Positions 10,516-21,061 of a stretch of 64,000 nt of DNA are shown piece by piece. Source of the DNA: Peromyscus leucopus (Eukaryota > Chordata > Mammalia > Rodentia > Cricetidae); assembly GCF_004664715.2 (NCBI RefSeq), contig NC_051063.1, positions 145,804,165 to 145,868,164 of the forward strand. Reading direction: 5' to 3'. Position numbers and translations under genes: made by a program. Numbering within the stretch: position 1 is the stretch's first letter; each line of letters begins with the position of its first letter. Under the pieces are notes generated by a model. The model was not told where the DNA came from and made no database searches. It was given only the letters and a program-made list of their open reading frames with translations.

Positions 10516-12245
10516 CTTGGCTAACTTTTCTGTAAGGTCCATTCAGATGACTGGCTTTTTATAAGATGTGAAATAGTAACCCATCTATGTACATCCGGGT
10601 TCTATAAATACATACCCCCAGCATACTTCTAAAAGGAGCATATGTACGGTGGGGGGGATGGAGGAACCATGAAGTCCTGAGAGGGGTTGTTTGCTCAGGT
10701 TATTAAAGAAGGGTGGCGAGCATTCCCGAGGATATGAAAATTTAACATCATCTGAGGAAACTCTTGAATATGGTTAACGCTGCTGCCAAAAATCTCAGCT
10801 ATGTTATGTCAGAATGTTCAGTTGCAAGCTTCACTTTAATGAATGGGAAGACAGGGAAATGGTGGGAAGTTCCTGCATCGACACACGGCGACCTTAAACG
10901 ATCCAGTTCCCAGCACTGACTCAGCTCATTCATGCAGGGGCTGCACTGGCCAGGTGTCTGATCTGCTGGCTAACAACTGGGCCAGCCGCTTCCCTACAAA
11001 CGAGGGCACTGTGGAAGACTGAAACAGCCTGGCTGCCTTCTCCTTCTCCTACTTAACATATAGATGGAACACCAACTTGCTCTGCTCTTTCTGAAAAAGT
11101 GGGGGCTCTAAGAAGAGCAAGTCGAGAGTCAGAAAAGCAAAGTCGTCTCTGCAACCCCACACTGGAGGCTCAGCTCCCCTTCTTCCCGGTGCAGCCTGCT
11201 CGCAGAGTTACATTGCTATTTTTATCAGTTCTCTTCAACCCAGCTGTTGCTTCATGTTAACATGGCGAATGGTGCGAAAATCCCAGCAGAGGCGCGTGAA
11301 TCCCAGAGGGACCTGTCTCCTGTCGTTTCTAGAACAGATGAAATGTCATGGGCTTCATGGGGGGTGGGGTGGAGTAAGAACATTTTACCACAGAAGCAAC
11401 AAGAACGTAGCTGACATTTAAGTGACATGGCATCCAGGGCCAGACTCCCTCCTTATTCCCAACCAAAAGCATCCCCCACCCCCTTCCTAATGGCTGCTAA
11501 GGTCACACACCGATCTGCACAGAAAACCTGGAAGCTGCAATCTCCCCATTTCAGGGCCAGGCCACGGCTGTCCCAGGTGCTAGACTTTGTGGCATCATGA
11601 GGTGGAGACAACTGAGAGGAGTCCAGCTCGGAGGTGGCCTCAGAAAACCCACTCCCTCTTCCTGACTTTAAATGTGACTAGCAATTTTAAGCCCACTCTT
11701 TGTATTTCTTCTGTGAAAATAACAGCATTTGGCCAGACTGTATGCAGAGGGGAAAAGTGCCACCTAAAACTCAGATGATTTAAAAATACAGCTCTAATTG
11801 CAGCTTTGTTGTCCCATGGTTTGGCAAATTAGGGGGGCAAATCAGAGGGGCACTTGCAGCTCGCCCCAGGCATGACAAGGCTGCTCAGTTACACATCTGC
11901 CTCTGTGGTGGGTAAACTCTTTCAGTGCCTATGAAAATATGATTTTAGGAGCTTCCACCTAGAATAGCAAGTGTTTCTACAGGGCGGGGATGTTATTTGG
12001 TTCTGAATGCTCAATGCTGAATATGAACTCCCAGGAATCCTCTGAGCTTTTCCCCCTCACTTTTGTTTGAGGACAAAGTGAGTTCCCTCCTGCTCCAGAA
12101 TCCTCAGAGTGTGTTCGGCCTGGATGGGAGCAATCCCTTTCAGGACTTACATGGTCTTTAGGGGTAAGAGTCAGAGAGGCTACGTTTAGGTACAAACTTG
12201 AATCTACTCTCGGTTTTACAGTACTTTCAACATTATTAAAAGGTT
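9943..12245. other. 2.3-kb interval without recognisable transposons
   Basis: Apart from an AC tract (10464-10513) I recognise no SINE, LINE or LTR, which is unusual in this window. It contains a TGACTCAGC AP-1/MARE-type motif at 10917-10925. No coding exon is evident. It could be constrained non-coding DNA or old diverged sequence. Confidence 0.4.
10464..10513. repeat. (AC)n microsatellite
   Basis: A pure AC tract of about 25 units in otherwise unrecognised sequence. Confidence 0.97.
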
Positions 12246-12440
12246 TCGGGGAGTTGGGGGTGGTGGCACACGCTTGTCATCTCAGGACTTGGGAGGCAGA
12301 GGCAGAAGAATCTTGAGTTCAAGGTCAACCTGAGCTGCATTGTGAAATTCACCCCCCCCCAAAAAAAAACCCACAGCAAACAAACAAACAACAATAAACC
12401 TCTGGGGAAAAACCAAACACAACAGCAAAAGGAGGAAGAG
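12246..12440 (+). mobile_element. Old B1 SINE with A-rich tail
   Basis: Body 12246-12352 (gttgggggtggtggcacacg, then gggaggcagaggcagaagaa and ttgagttcaaggtcaacctg) is an early B1 form without the later right half. A/C/G-rich degenerate tail sequence runs to about 12440, with a C8-A9 stretch at its start. Confidence 0.8.
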
Positions 12441-12479
12441 GAGAGAGAAGAAAAGGGAGAGATGGGGGGGGGAAGCATC

Positions 12480-12532
12480 ACCTCCTGCAAGTTGTCTTCT
12501 GACCTCCACATGGGTGCAGTAGCACATGAACT

Positions 12533-12534
<2 letters not shown>
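12480..12534 (+). mobile_element. B2/B3-superfamily SINE, 3' fragment
   Basis: Only the right part is present: 'cctgcaagttgtcttctgac' followed by 'ctccacatgggtgcagtagc'. The TC/TG microsatellite that follows is the expanded end. Confidence 0.75.

Positions 12535-12614
<80 letters not shown>
12535..12614. repeat. Compound (TC)n-(TG)n microsatellite
   Basis: About 20 TC units switching directly to about 20 TG units. Confidence 0.97.
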
Positions 12615-12616
<2 letters not shown>

Positions 12617-12869
12617 ATTTAACTTTTCCAGGATCCCTTGCAGCTCAACTTTTGGGTGCCACTCCTTTTGATCTATGAAATGGCTTTGCATAGTTTGGAA
12701 GACAGAAGGTGCAGACCACCCCTGTTTCTACTGCTGATAAACGATACAGAGGCTGTGTTGGATTGTGCCTTAGCCAGTCCAGTTTCAGTCTTTTCCTGCA
12801 ATGTCAGGACACAGAAGGCTCCTTAACTCTTTTTGTCTCTTTGCTTGTGGGCCAAAAACTACCATTTGG

Positions 12870-13066
12870 GAGCCAGCAAAATGGTTTGTGGTTAAAGTGC
12901 TTGCTCTCAAGCCTGGCAGCCTGGGTTTGGACCCCAGAAACTCTATAGTGGAAGGAAAGGAAAAACTGATTTCTGCAAGTTGTTCTCTGCTCTCCACATG
13001 TGCATAGTGACTCCTGTATGCACACAACAAATCCATCCATCCATCAATCAATCAATCAATCAATAT
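12870..13066 (+). mobile_element. B2/B3-superfamily SINE with (CAAT)n tail
   Basis: Head 'gccagcaaaatggtttgtgg', middle 'caagcctggcagcctgggtt', and 3' part 'gcaagttgttctctgctctc'. It ends in CCATC and CAAT tetranucleotide units (13025-13066) that replace the A-tail. Confidence 0.85.
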
Positions 13067-14040
13067 CAACCAAGTATAAAAATATTCGTTTTAAGACCAC
13101 CCCTTGGCTTGTGAGCTCAGATTTCAGCTCTGATTCTTGGCTCACTGGAGTGCTGCCTATAGGTAGTGTATCTACCACAGTTTCTGGATGCACCCCCCAA
13201 TCCTTCAACCCCACACAGCTGTATTCATAGTTCCTCTCCACCCATCCGGAGGTCTGTGCTTGGAACCTTCCAATGCTTTTTAAAAGCACACATCCGTGTA
13301 TTAAATCCCTTTCTGTTCAAAATAGTGTGGTTTCTGATGTTTACAGTGTACCCTGACCAAGAAAATGGAGACTCAACTGGATTCTGGTCTGAGCTATTTC
13401 CTTAACAACTGAGATGGTTGTCCTTCCTTGGCCCTGTGTCCCTCCATAACCACCAAGATCACAGCCTCCATCTTCATGGGAGAGAAGGGAATATTAACTC
13501 CTTCAGTTTCCAATTTTCACTTGTTCCCAAATAAGTTCCTTGCAGGAACAAAAAGAAAGCAGATATGCCGGTTTTGGGAAATCTTTCTGAGAGCCTTGAG
13601 TGTTCCTATAAGGTTGACCTTAGGGGTCTTTCCCGGCACGCCCCACAGACAGCTTTCTTCAAACCCCACCCAGTACCCTCCTCTCCTCCATGGTCCCTGT
13701 GGCTCTTCTCACCTTGCTCCACCTTCTTTCTCTGGCACCTCCAGTCTACTCTAGGACCCAGGGGATGGTACTCAGGCCACTAGGGCACTCCATAACACTA
13801 GACACCCCACTCAGGGATGTTCAGATAGGCCCTGAGCTTGAGAGGGGCGTTTTTCCATCATTCTATCTGCTGTTTACATGAGAAGGTGTCTGGTGAGTAA
13901 CATGTATCTCTTTATATTGGGAGGAAAGATATAAACAATCCAGGTTGTTTGCTCATGAATACATACCCCGTGAGGGATCCCTGACAGTGACAAGAGAAGC
14001 AAAAGCTTAAGAAGGCAAGAGGCTGTGTCTACCCATTGAT
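13067..14040. other. Unrecognised non-coding interval
   Basis: About 1 kb without a recognisable gene or repeat. Short open frames at 13428-13783 show no domain or bias. Confidence 0.45.
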
Positions 14041-14049
14041 ATCTACACT

Positions 14050-14235
14050 GGAGGCATGGTGGCACACTCCTTTAATCCCAGCACTCAGGAGGCAGAGGCA
14101 AGTGGATCTCTGGGAGTCTGAGGCCAGCCTGGTCTACATAGTCAGTCCTAGGACAGCCAGAACTCCATAATGATGCCCTGTCTCAAAACAAACAAACAAC
14201 AAAACAAAACAAACAAAAAAGCCAACAAAAATAAT
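14050..14235 (+). mobile_element. B1 SINE, sense
   Basis: Head 'ggaggcatggtggcacactc', then 'tttaatcccagcactcagga', 'gccagcctggtctacatagt' and 'gatgccctgtctcaaaac'. An A/C-rich tail runs to 14235. Substitution load suggests middle age. Confidence 0.93.
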
Positions 14236-14269
14236 ATCGCTATAAAACTCACAATATAACATTAAACAT

Positions 14270-14890
14270 TTTGTGTGCAGGAGCATGTGTAGACACCAGA
14301 GGCCATGCTGAGGCCCATGGTCTGGTCAGACAATAAAAGCCGTGAGTCACCCATGGTCCTGATACGGCCAGGAACTGTGTTGATGTCTGTGGCCAGTATT
14401 ACCACAGAAGGCCTTGCAGATACACATGGTCTGGGCTGCCAACTTAAGCCATGTTGATGTCCGTGGGCTGTCCTGAGCTGGCCCCATCCCTCTTTAGCCA
14501 CTACACATGGAGCTAGCTGTGGAAAGGGTGCAGGAGAGCTGGCCCTGACTCTCTTTGGTGTCTACCTCACAGAGGCGCAGGCAGTGGTGTGGGGTGCAGG
14601 AGAGTCGGCCCTGCCCCTCACTGGCATGGTATGGTCGCAGGGTAGAGCCAGCCTCACCCTTTGCCAGCCTCACCCTTTGCCAGCCTCTGCATGGCTCTCC
14701 ACAGTAGATGGCTTCTGTCCAGGGTGCAGGTGGAGAAAGATACACCTTTCCTTGGAGTTTGAACATGCTCTAGTGAGTATATGGACAACACAAAATGGAC
14801 TTTTTTTTGGGGGGGGGGGAGAGGAGGGTCACAGTTGAGGGAGGTGGACCAGGGTGTGTGATGTGAGATTCCCAAATAACCAATTAAAAA
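14270..14890. repeat. Unclassified rodent repeat with GGAGAGCTGGCCCTG-type units
   Basis: Imperfect recurring motifs: tgagctggccccatccctct (14474), gcaggagagctggccctgac (14530), gcaggagagtcggccctgcc (14598), and a duplicated cctcaccctttgccag (about 14655-14690). The right end (gatgtgagattcccaaataa, then ccaattaaaaa) looks like a 3' terminus. I associate this unit type with rodent medium-copy satellite-like repeats, but the family name is uncertain. Confidence 0.55.
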
Positions 14891-14939
14891 ATTAAACATT
14901 TTGAAGTGAACTCAGTAGCATTTTATTACATTTTATTTA

Positions 14940-15122
14940 TTTATGCATGTCTTTTGTATGTGCATGTATGTGTGTGTATGTGCCGTGGCGTGCATGTAGG
15001 AGTCAGAGGACAGCAGCTGGGAACCCGTTCTCTCCTTCCATCACACCAGTTCCAGGTATGGAACTCAGATTGTCAGGCTTGGTGGCAAGTGCCTTTCCTC
15101 ACAGAGCCCTCTCACTGGCCCT
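14940..15122 (-). mobile_element. B2/B3-superfamily SINE, antisense
   Basis: Minus-strand order is head (gggccagtgagagggctctg), middle, then a 3' part seen on the plus strand as 'gtaggagtcagaggacagca'. TG-rich tail sequence lies at 14950-14990. Confidence 0.88.
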
Positions 15123-15406
15123 CAGTGGTATTTGATAGGTTCACAACATTGTAACAACCACAACTTCTGCCTTCCCAGCGTCGAGAAATAAAATACCAAT
15201 ACTGGTTAAGCAATTACCCCCGATTTCCTCTTAACCCTCAGTGCCTGATCATCTCAGCCTGATTTTCCTTTCTAAGGACTTACCTGTCCTAGACATTCAG
15301 AGAAATGGAGTCATTCAATATGTGATCTTTTGTGTCTGAATTCTTTCACATAGCATAAGAGTCTCCAGACTCATATCCATTGTAACCCGTATTGAAACTG
15401 CGCTCC

Positions 15407-15530
15407 CAGCTGGCGTGGTGATACAGTCCTATAATCCAAGCCCTCGGAAGGCTAAAGCAGGAGGACTGAGAGTTTGAGGCCAGTCTGCTCTACACAGCAA
15501 CATGTGTTTGCCTCATGAAAACAAAAACAT
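15407..15530 (+). mobile_element. Old B1-type SINE
   Basis: Diverged B1: 'gctggcgtggtgatacagtc', 'ataatccaagccctcggaag', 'gagtttgaggccagtctgct'. An A-rich end (atgaaaacaaaaacataaa) follows. Confidence 0.8.
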
Positions 15531-15671
15531 AAAACTACTTTCTTTTTATGACTGAATAATACTCCATTGTGTGTATCTACCCCAGTGTATCTACCCATCT
15601 ATTGGCTGATGGACAGGTGTTTGGGTATTTGCAGCATCTGACTACTTTGAATAGTGCCACTATGAATGCTC

Positions 15672-15844
15672 TTTTTTTTTTTTTTTTTTTTTTTTTGGTT
15701 TTTCGAGACAGGGTTTCTCTGTGTAGCTTTGCGCCTTTTCCTGGAACTCACTTGGTAGCCCAGGCTGGCCTCGAACTCACAGAGATTCACCTGCCTCTGC
15801 CTCCTGAATGCTGGGATTAAAGGCGTGCGCCACCACCGCCCGGC
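15672..15844 (-). mobile_element. B1 SINE, antisense (distal half of a two-B1 compound)
   Basis: T(25) tail then a near-consensus young B1 ('cgagacagggtttctctgtg' to 'cgccaccaccgcccggc'). It has no TSD of its own. The 8-bp repeat gaatgctc at 15664-15671 pairs instead with 16028-16035, beyond the second B1. Confidence 0.96.
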
Positions 15845-15859
15845 TTAAAGTATATGTGA

Positions 15860-16025
15860 TTTTTTTTTTTTTTTTTTGGTTTTTTTCGAGACAGGGTTTC
15901 TCTGTGTAGCTTTGCGCCTTTCCTGGAGCTCACTTGGTAGCCCAGGCTGGTCTCGAACTCACAGAGATCCGCCCGGCTCTGCCTCCCGAGTGCTGGGATT
16001 AAAGGCGTGCGCCACCACGCCCGGC
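15860..16025 (-). mobile_element. B1 SINE, antisense (proximal half of a two-B1 compound)
   Basis: T(18) then a near-consensus B1 ending 'caccacgcccggc'. It is separated from the other B1 by a 15-bp spacer (15845-15859) and shares one outer TSD with it. Few mutations, so young. Confidence 0.96.
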
Positions 16026-16230
16026 TGGAATGCTCTTGTGTAGGGGTTTGAATATTTGTTTTCATTTTTTTTTTTTAGCATATACCTAGAATGTTATTAT
16101 TTGATCATATAATGATCTTACATTGAAATTTTTACCTTTTTTATGGATTTTCACCATGGCTAAATCATTTTAAAGTCCCGTTAGCAATGCACAAGGTTCT
16201 GATTCTTCCATATTACTGCTCCTGCTTATT

Positions 16231-16402
16231 CGCCTTTTTTTTTGGGGGGGGGGGAGTTCGAGACAGAATTTCTCCATGTAGTTTTGGTGCCTGTCCTGGA
16301 TCTCGCTCTGTAGACCAGGTTGGCCTCAAACTCACAGAGATCCGCCTGGCTCTGCCTCCAGAGTGCTGGGATTAAAGGCGTGCGCCACCACTGCCCAGCT
16401 TA
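16231..16402 (-). mobile_element. B1 SINE, antisense, in the old L1
   Basis: Preceded by T and G runs, then 'gttcgagacagaatttctcc' to 'gccaccactgcccagct'. A (g)cttatt direct repeat at about 16224-16230 and 16398-16404 marks the insertion into the L1 remnant. Confidence 0.94.
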
Positions 16403-16560
16403 TTTTGCATATTTTTGTTATAGCTGTTCTTGTGTTGATTGCTACCCAATGTGGTTCAGCTTTTGATTTTCACGGAGAACATCTTCTTATGTATTTCGCT
16501 TCTTTATCTTCTTTGGGGAAAATGCCCATCCATTTTTTTTTTTTTTTTAATCTGGAGTTA

Positions 16561-17537
16561 ATGGCCCTTGCAACTACATTGACTTGAGCCTAGATACTTT
16601 GAGCTGTTTAGAACTCACAGGGAAGCAGAGTGATTTCATATGGTTGCCGCCCTGACCGCTTTCAGGGCTGAGTCACAGGTGATCGGCTCAGTGAGGAGCC
16701 TTTGCCGGGGCTGCACTCTACACTAGATTCAAGTGTTACTCCATTTCACAGTAGCAATCCTTTCTCCCGTGGCCCTTGACGTGGTTTATTGATGTGTTTG
16801 TGTTTGTCATCTGTCTCGTTTAGTAGATCATTTGTTCTTTGGGTTCAGAAACCATTGATGACCTTGTTCACAGCCTTGTTTCTGGAACACTGAGCCATGT
16901 CAGGCCCAGAAGGGGCGTGCTATTAGTATATAGGGAAAATCAGGAAATTGTTAAACAGTATCTGGAGGTAATGCTGCCTTGGACCTGGGACATGTGGGTG
17001 GGAGGCTGTGGATTCAGCATGTGGGGAGAGAATGTGTTGTGGTTATTTCGAACTGGAAAAACAAGACTGGCATCTAAGAGAGTCAAACAAGGAGCAGCGA
17101 GGGGCAACTCGAAGAACTGTACCGAGTTCCACACAACTGTAGAATGTCCTACCGGCAATCAATGGGAGAATCTGGGATTATCTGCTTCACAGCACCGCTA
17201 TACTCATATAAGCAGAGAGGAGTATTTGAAGAGATTTAATATGTGCTGAACTTTCCAGGAATGCAACACTCTATCAATTTAAAAAAAATTTTTTTTTGCC
17301 TCTTTTTAGAACTTTCACTGAGAGTTGTTCACCTTTTCAGGAAAAAAAAATCTTAATTAGCAACATTGTTTGTGGTCTTTGCGTCTGCAACATAATGGTA
17401 TTGGTACAGGCTATGTTTATGTATGGGGCACAAACAGATTGGATCATTGTGTCTGCTAGTCTGGACATACCTGAAAATGTGTGCATTGAGATATTTGTTA
17501 TTGAAAGTGATTTCTTCTTTGCATTATATTCAGTGTA
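16561..17537. other. Unrecognised non-coding interval
   Basis: No gene or named repeat seen. The 136-codon frame at 16839-17249 lacks recognisable features and has no exon context. Confidence 0.45.
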
Positions 17538-17854
17538 TGTGGTGTTTTGAAAGAAAATGGCCCCCCAAAGGAGTGGCAATATGAGGAGGTGTGGCCTTGT
17601 TGGAGGAAGCGTGTCACTGTGGGGGCAGGCTTTGAAGTCTCTCCTCCTAAAGCTTCCCTCAGTGTGACAATCAGTCAGCTTCCTGTTGCCTCTGAGTTAT
17701 GATGTAGGACTCTCAACTTTAGCACCTGCCATGATGATAATGGACTGAACCTCTGAAACTGTAAACAAGCCACCCCAATTAAAATTTTTTTTAGTATAAG
17801 AGTTGCCATGGTCATGGGTGTCTCTTCACAGCAATGAAAACCCTAACTAAGACA
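17538..17854 (+). mobile_element. MaLR-like LTR (TG...CA), sense
   Basis: Starts TGTGGTG and ends CTAACTAAGACA. Internal landmarks are 'gaggaggtgtggccttgttg', 'ctgaacctctgaaactgtaa' and 'cttcacagcaatgaaaaccc', with AATTAAA as a possible polyadenylation signal. The layout resembles mammalian MaLR LTRs. I am unsure of the exact rodent family. No clear TSD. Confidence 0.65.
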
Positions 17855-17863
17855 GAACACTAA

Positions 17864-18038
17864 GGGCTGGAGAGATGGCTCAGCAGTTAAGAGCACTGGC
17901 TGCTCTTCCAGAGGACCTGGGTTCAATTCCCAGCACCCATATGGCAGCTCACAGCTGTCTAACTCCAGCTCCAGTGGATCTGACTCCCTCACAAAGACAT
18001 GCAGGTCAAATACCAATGCATATACAAAAATTGTAAAA
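17864..18038 (+). mobile_element. B2/B3-superfamily SINE, sense, with TSD
   Basis: Near-consensus head 'gggctggagagatggctcag', then 'ctgctcttccagaggacctg', and a 3' end 'aaataccaatgcatatac'. The duplication agacagaa(c/g)act(a) lies at 17850-17862 and 18039-18051. It inserted at the end of the MaLR-like LTR. Confidence 0.96.
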
Positions 18039-18357
18039 AGACAGAAGACTATATTAGTTATTTTGAAATTCTATCTATAGGTTATCTGTGAATTTTATTC
18101 TAGAATATTAGACATAGAAAGGCATTAAGTATACTAGAGGTTAAAACTGCTGTATTAAATCTGTATTTCTCATCATGATAATACAAATAATAATATAATA
18201 TTGCAGTGGAATAGCCAATATTACAGTAAGACTTGACAGTCTTGTCTGAGGTGAATGGCAAAGGAAATATAACCTTTTTTATTTTTATTCCAACACCCAG
18301 TTTTTTTATTCTTGTTGCCAGAATGTTCCACTTCACACACTAAGGGCAATTTTCCAA
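18039..18357. other. AT-rich unrecognised interval
   Basis: A 320-bp AT-rich spacer between two SINEs. Nothing recognised. Confidence 0.45.
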
Positions 18358-18535
18358 CTATTTGACCAGAAGGATGGCTCAGCGGGAAGGGCACTTGCCA
18401 CCAAGCCTGATCACATGAGTTCCATCTGCAGGAGAACCCACCCGGTAAAAGAAAAGAACCAAGTCCCCAACGTGTGCTGTGACCTCCACATGCACTCGGG
18501 GGCACCTGTGTATAGGTACTCACTCTCAAGGAAAG
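18358..18535 (+). mobile_element. B2/B3-superfamily SINE, sense
   Basis: Head 'gaccagaaggatggctcagc', then 'cttgccaccaagcctgatca' and 3' part 'gtgctgtgacctccacatgc'. Diverged. Confidence 0.85.
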
Positions 18536-19231
18536 GAATTTAATAAGTTGACTAAAAACGTGTGCTCGAAGCATTAGTGGCTCAAGGGAAAAGGTTCATC
18601 TCAGAACCTGTAACATTTCCACAGAGTGATGGAGGGCACAGTTGGAGCCATGTGGTGATGCGCAAAGTCAGGCCACAGGTGTGGGAGACAACAGAATGTT
18701 TGGGAGCTGGTGTGCTGGCCGGACCTCAGCTGGGGTTCTGGCTCCATTCCTTACTGACCACATTGCCTCAGTCTGAACTGTTTTACGCTTGAGCCCTAGT
18801 TTCTGTCTCTGAAGGCTGGAGTCCAGACACCTGCCCCCTGACCCAGCCATGCTTTCCCTAAACACTGTCAAGTATAAACAGGAGGCTGTGTAACAAAGTT
18901 TCATGTTGGGGACTTTGCATTCCTGTCCTTTTCAAAGACGATCCTTTACAGCTCTCAAATTGGTCAAATAATTTGTCAGCATAAGCAGATACTATCCAGT
19001 ATCTCTATAGATGAAATCCTAAAACAATGCATCACAGCTTGGATAAATCAAACTTAAGTTTCTACTACTTCCTATATATTCTGCTCCATATAAATTTTTG
19101 TCTGAGGTTCCCACCTGAATTCTGTGGGTGTGCATTTTTCCACGTAGACCAAATTTTTGATCACTTAGGAGTCTGGAGTCTCCAAAAGCTGGGCAAGTCA
19201 ACCCCACTAGTCTTGGCTTGGCTAGCAGATG

Positions 19232-19237
<6 letters not shown>
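18536..19237. other. Unrecognised non-coding interval
   Basis: About 700 bp with no recognisable feature. Short frames on both strands are unremarkable. Confidence 0.45.
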
Positions 19238-19317
<80 letters not shown>

Positions 19318-19350
19318 CTCTATCTCTATCTCTATCTCTATCTGTCTGTC
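19238..19350. repeat. Compound (TC)n-(TCTA)n-(TATCTC)n microsatellite
   Basis: About 30 TC units, five TCTA units, four TATCTC hexamers and a short TCTG end. It is likely length-variable and forms one long polypyrimidine-rich strand. Confidence 0.97.
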
Positions 19351-19435
19351 TATTTGAACTTTCAGACAGTTAAGAACTGTGTTATCTAAGTTATATTGTT
19401 GTATCATGTTTAACTCAATCTTTTTAAAATAAAAT

Positions 19436-19738
19436 ATGTTTATTTATTGCAGGGAGGAAGACACTTGTACCATCAGGTCTATGCAGAGGTCAGAGGACAA
19501 CTTACAGAAGTTGGTTCTGGAGTCGGGGATTTAGCTCAGTGGTAGAGCGCTTTCCTAGCAAGCACAAGGCGCTGGGTTCGGTCCTCAGCTTCAGAAAAGA
19601 AAAAAAGAAAACAAAACAAAAAAACAGAAGTTGGTTCTGTTTCCCCTGTGTGGGTTCCTAAGATAGAGCTCAGCTCATCAGGCCCATGGCAAGTGCCTTT
19701 ACTGGCTGAGCCACCTCACTGACCCTCAACTCAGTCTT
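19436..19738 (-). mobile_element. B2/B3-superfamily SINE, antisense, split by an ID element
   Basis: Left piece 19436-19519 carries the 3' region ('gaggtcagaggacaacttac'). Right piece 19624-19738 carries the head region ('ggctgagccacctcactgac'). The gap is exactly the ID insertion. Confidence 0.88.
19520..19623 (+). mobile_element. Young ID SINE with 16-bp perfect TSD
   Basis: tRNA-Ala-derived ID core: 'gggatttagctcagtggtag' carries box A and 'gggttcggtcctcagc' carries box B, followed by an A-rich tail. The 16-bp sequence acagaagttggttctg occurs at 19504-19519 and 19624-19639 without a mismatch, indicating recent insertion into the SINE around it. Confidence 0.97.
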
Positions 19739-19739
19739 C

Positions 19740-20344
19740 CTGGTGGAGACTGTAGTCACTGCATTGACTTTAATGAAAAACTGAATCACCTGCTCAACAA
19801 ATACAGCCTGTGTGGGAAGCATTAGTGAGTGGGATGCCCAGAGGCATGATCTGATGAAGATAGGTTCAGAGGGGAAGGAGGCAGTGGGGGGAGGCGGTAG
19901 GCAGACACTGTGAAGTTCTAAATATACAGCCACCTCCTGCCATACTAGAAAGAACTAGGATCTAAGAACTATAACTGGGCCAGATCCAGTCTGGGAGGCC
20001 CCGAAAGATTGTCCTAAGTTGGTAGGAATCCAGCTTGGCTGAATCCCGAAGGATAGAAAGAAATCATGAGACAAAGGAAAAAGGAAGGCTGCTGGTAGAG
20101 ATTGGAAAAGAAAGGGAAGGGAGGTTATATGACTGTCACTTTACCTTATATTTTAAAATCTGTAATGACGACTCCAGAAAGTTCTTCGTATATGATGCGT
20201 GTAATTCTACAAAAATCCTTTCCGGTTTTCTGTGGTTTCAGTAAACGAAGGCAATGACCCAAATATTTCTAAATACCACCCCAGGATCCAAAGGGAGTCA
20301 ATGGCCTGGAGTTCATGCAGTTCCGGGGCAATGGTCACCCACTG
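19740..20344. other. Unrecognised non-coding interval
   Basis: About 600 bp with no recognisable gene or repeat. Purine-rich at 20050-20130. Confidence 0.45.
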
Positions 20345-20505
20345 GAGTGTCACGATGGCTGAGTGTACAGGTGCTCACTACAGAGCCTGCTGACCCGAAG
20401 TTCAATCCCCGGTACCATGTGGTACAACCAGGGAACCCACTTCTGTAGTACTCCACATGAGGCTGTGGCACACATCCTTAAAATAAAACAATAAATGAAA
20501 TTTTA
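20345..20505 (+). mobile_element. Old B2/B3-superfamily SINE
   Basis: Diverged head 'gagtgtcacgatggctgagt', middle 'cctgctgacccgaagttcaa' (box B-like) and 3' end 'ccttaaaataaaacaataaa'. Confidence 0.75.
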
Positions 20506-21061
20506 AAAGATAGACTGGCTCTTAGTCCAAGGTAAAGACATGGATTGGAAAGAGGCCACAGTGTTGGTGTTGGATAAGGAAGATGGGGCCGTAGGATGCA
20601 GTGCAGGAGCCCGTCACTGTTCGAGGCATAGACAGAAACTTCCCAGCTCTGTGTTGTGTCTACCTACTGGGACTGGGGACTCATGGACTTTAGATCTGAA
20701 AGAAGCTTAGGAGTATTTTTCTTCTATTCACTTTTCCTCTCAAACAGACAGATTTTTGCTATGCCATGCCATCTGGCTAAGAACTTTTTGTTAGAACTTT
20801 TTAAAAATTTATAAGAGCGGTGTATTGGTAGTTTTGCAAGTTGGAAATGGAGAAAATGAGTGAAGGACCAGGAGAGCACAAGACCCTCCACTGCTGTGAT
20901 TTCTTCATGGAATGTGCATGTGAAAAGCCAGGTGTCTCCACAGCATTAACTGGAATTCAGTGCTTTATAGTTCTTTAGCTTATGGTTTGATAACTACCCT
21001 TCTCATAACATAAAAATTTAATGTAATTAATTTTCTTTCAAATGTTGGCTTAACAACAATT
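20506..21061. other. Unrecognised non-coding interval
   Basis: About 550 bp, AT-rich toward the right. Nothing recognised. Confidence 0.45.

Larger units (their letters stand above)
15540..16560 (-). mobile_element. Ancient L1 3' portion, antisense, split by three B1 copies
   Basis: Pieces at 15540-15663, 16036-16230 and 16405-16560 read in order as the reverse complement of an L1 ORF2 end: 'gactgaataatactccattg', 'gttagcaatgcacaaggttc', 'tatcttctttggggaaaatg'. Stops and indels abolish coding. The insertions at 15664-16036 and 16231-16402 carry TSDs, so they are younger. Confidence 0.85.

Noticed and set aside
12236..12691. 151-codon minus-strand frame
   Set aside because: Driven by the TC/TG microsatellite and B1 tail, hence a low-complexity artefact.
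19520..19600. tRNA-like sequence with box A and box B
   Set aside because: It resembles a tRNA-Ala gene but has an A-tail and TSD and matches the ID SINE, so it is a retroelement.
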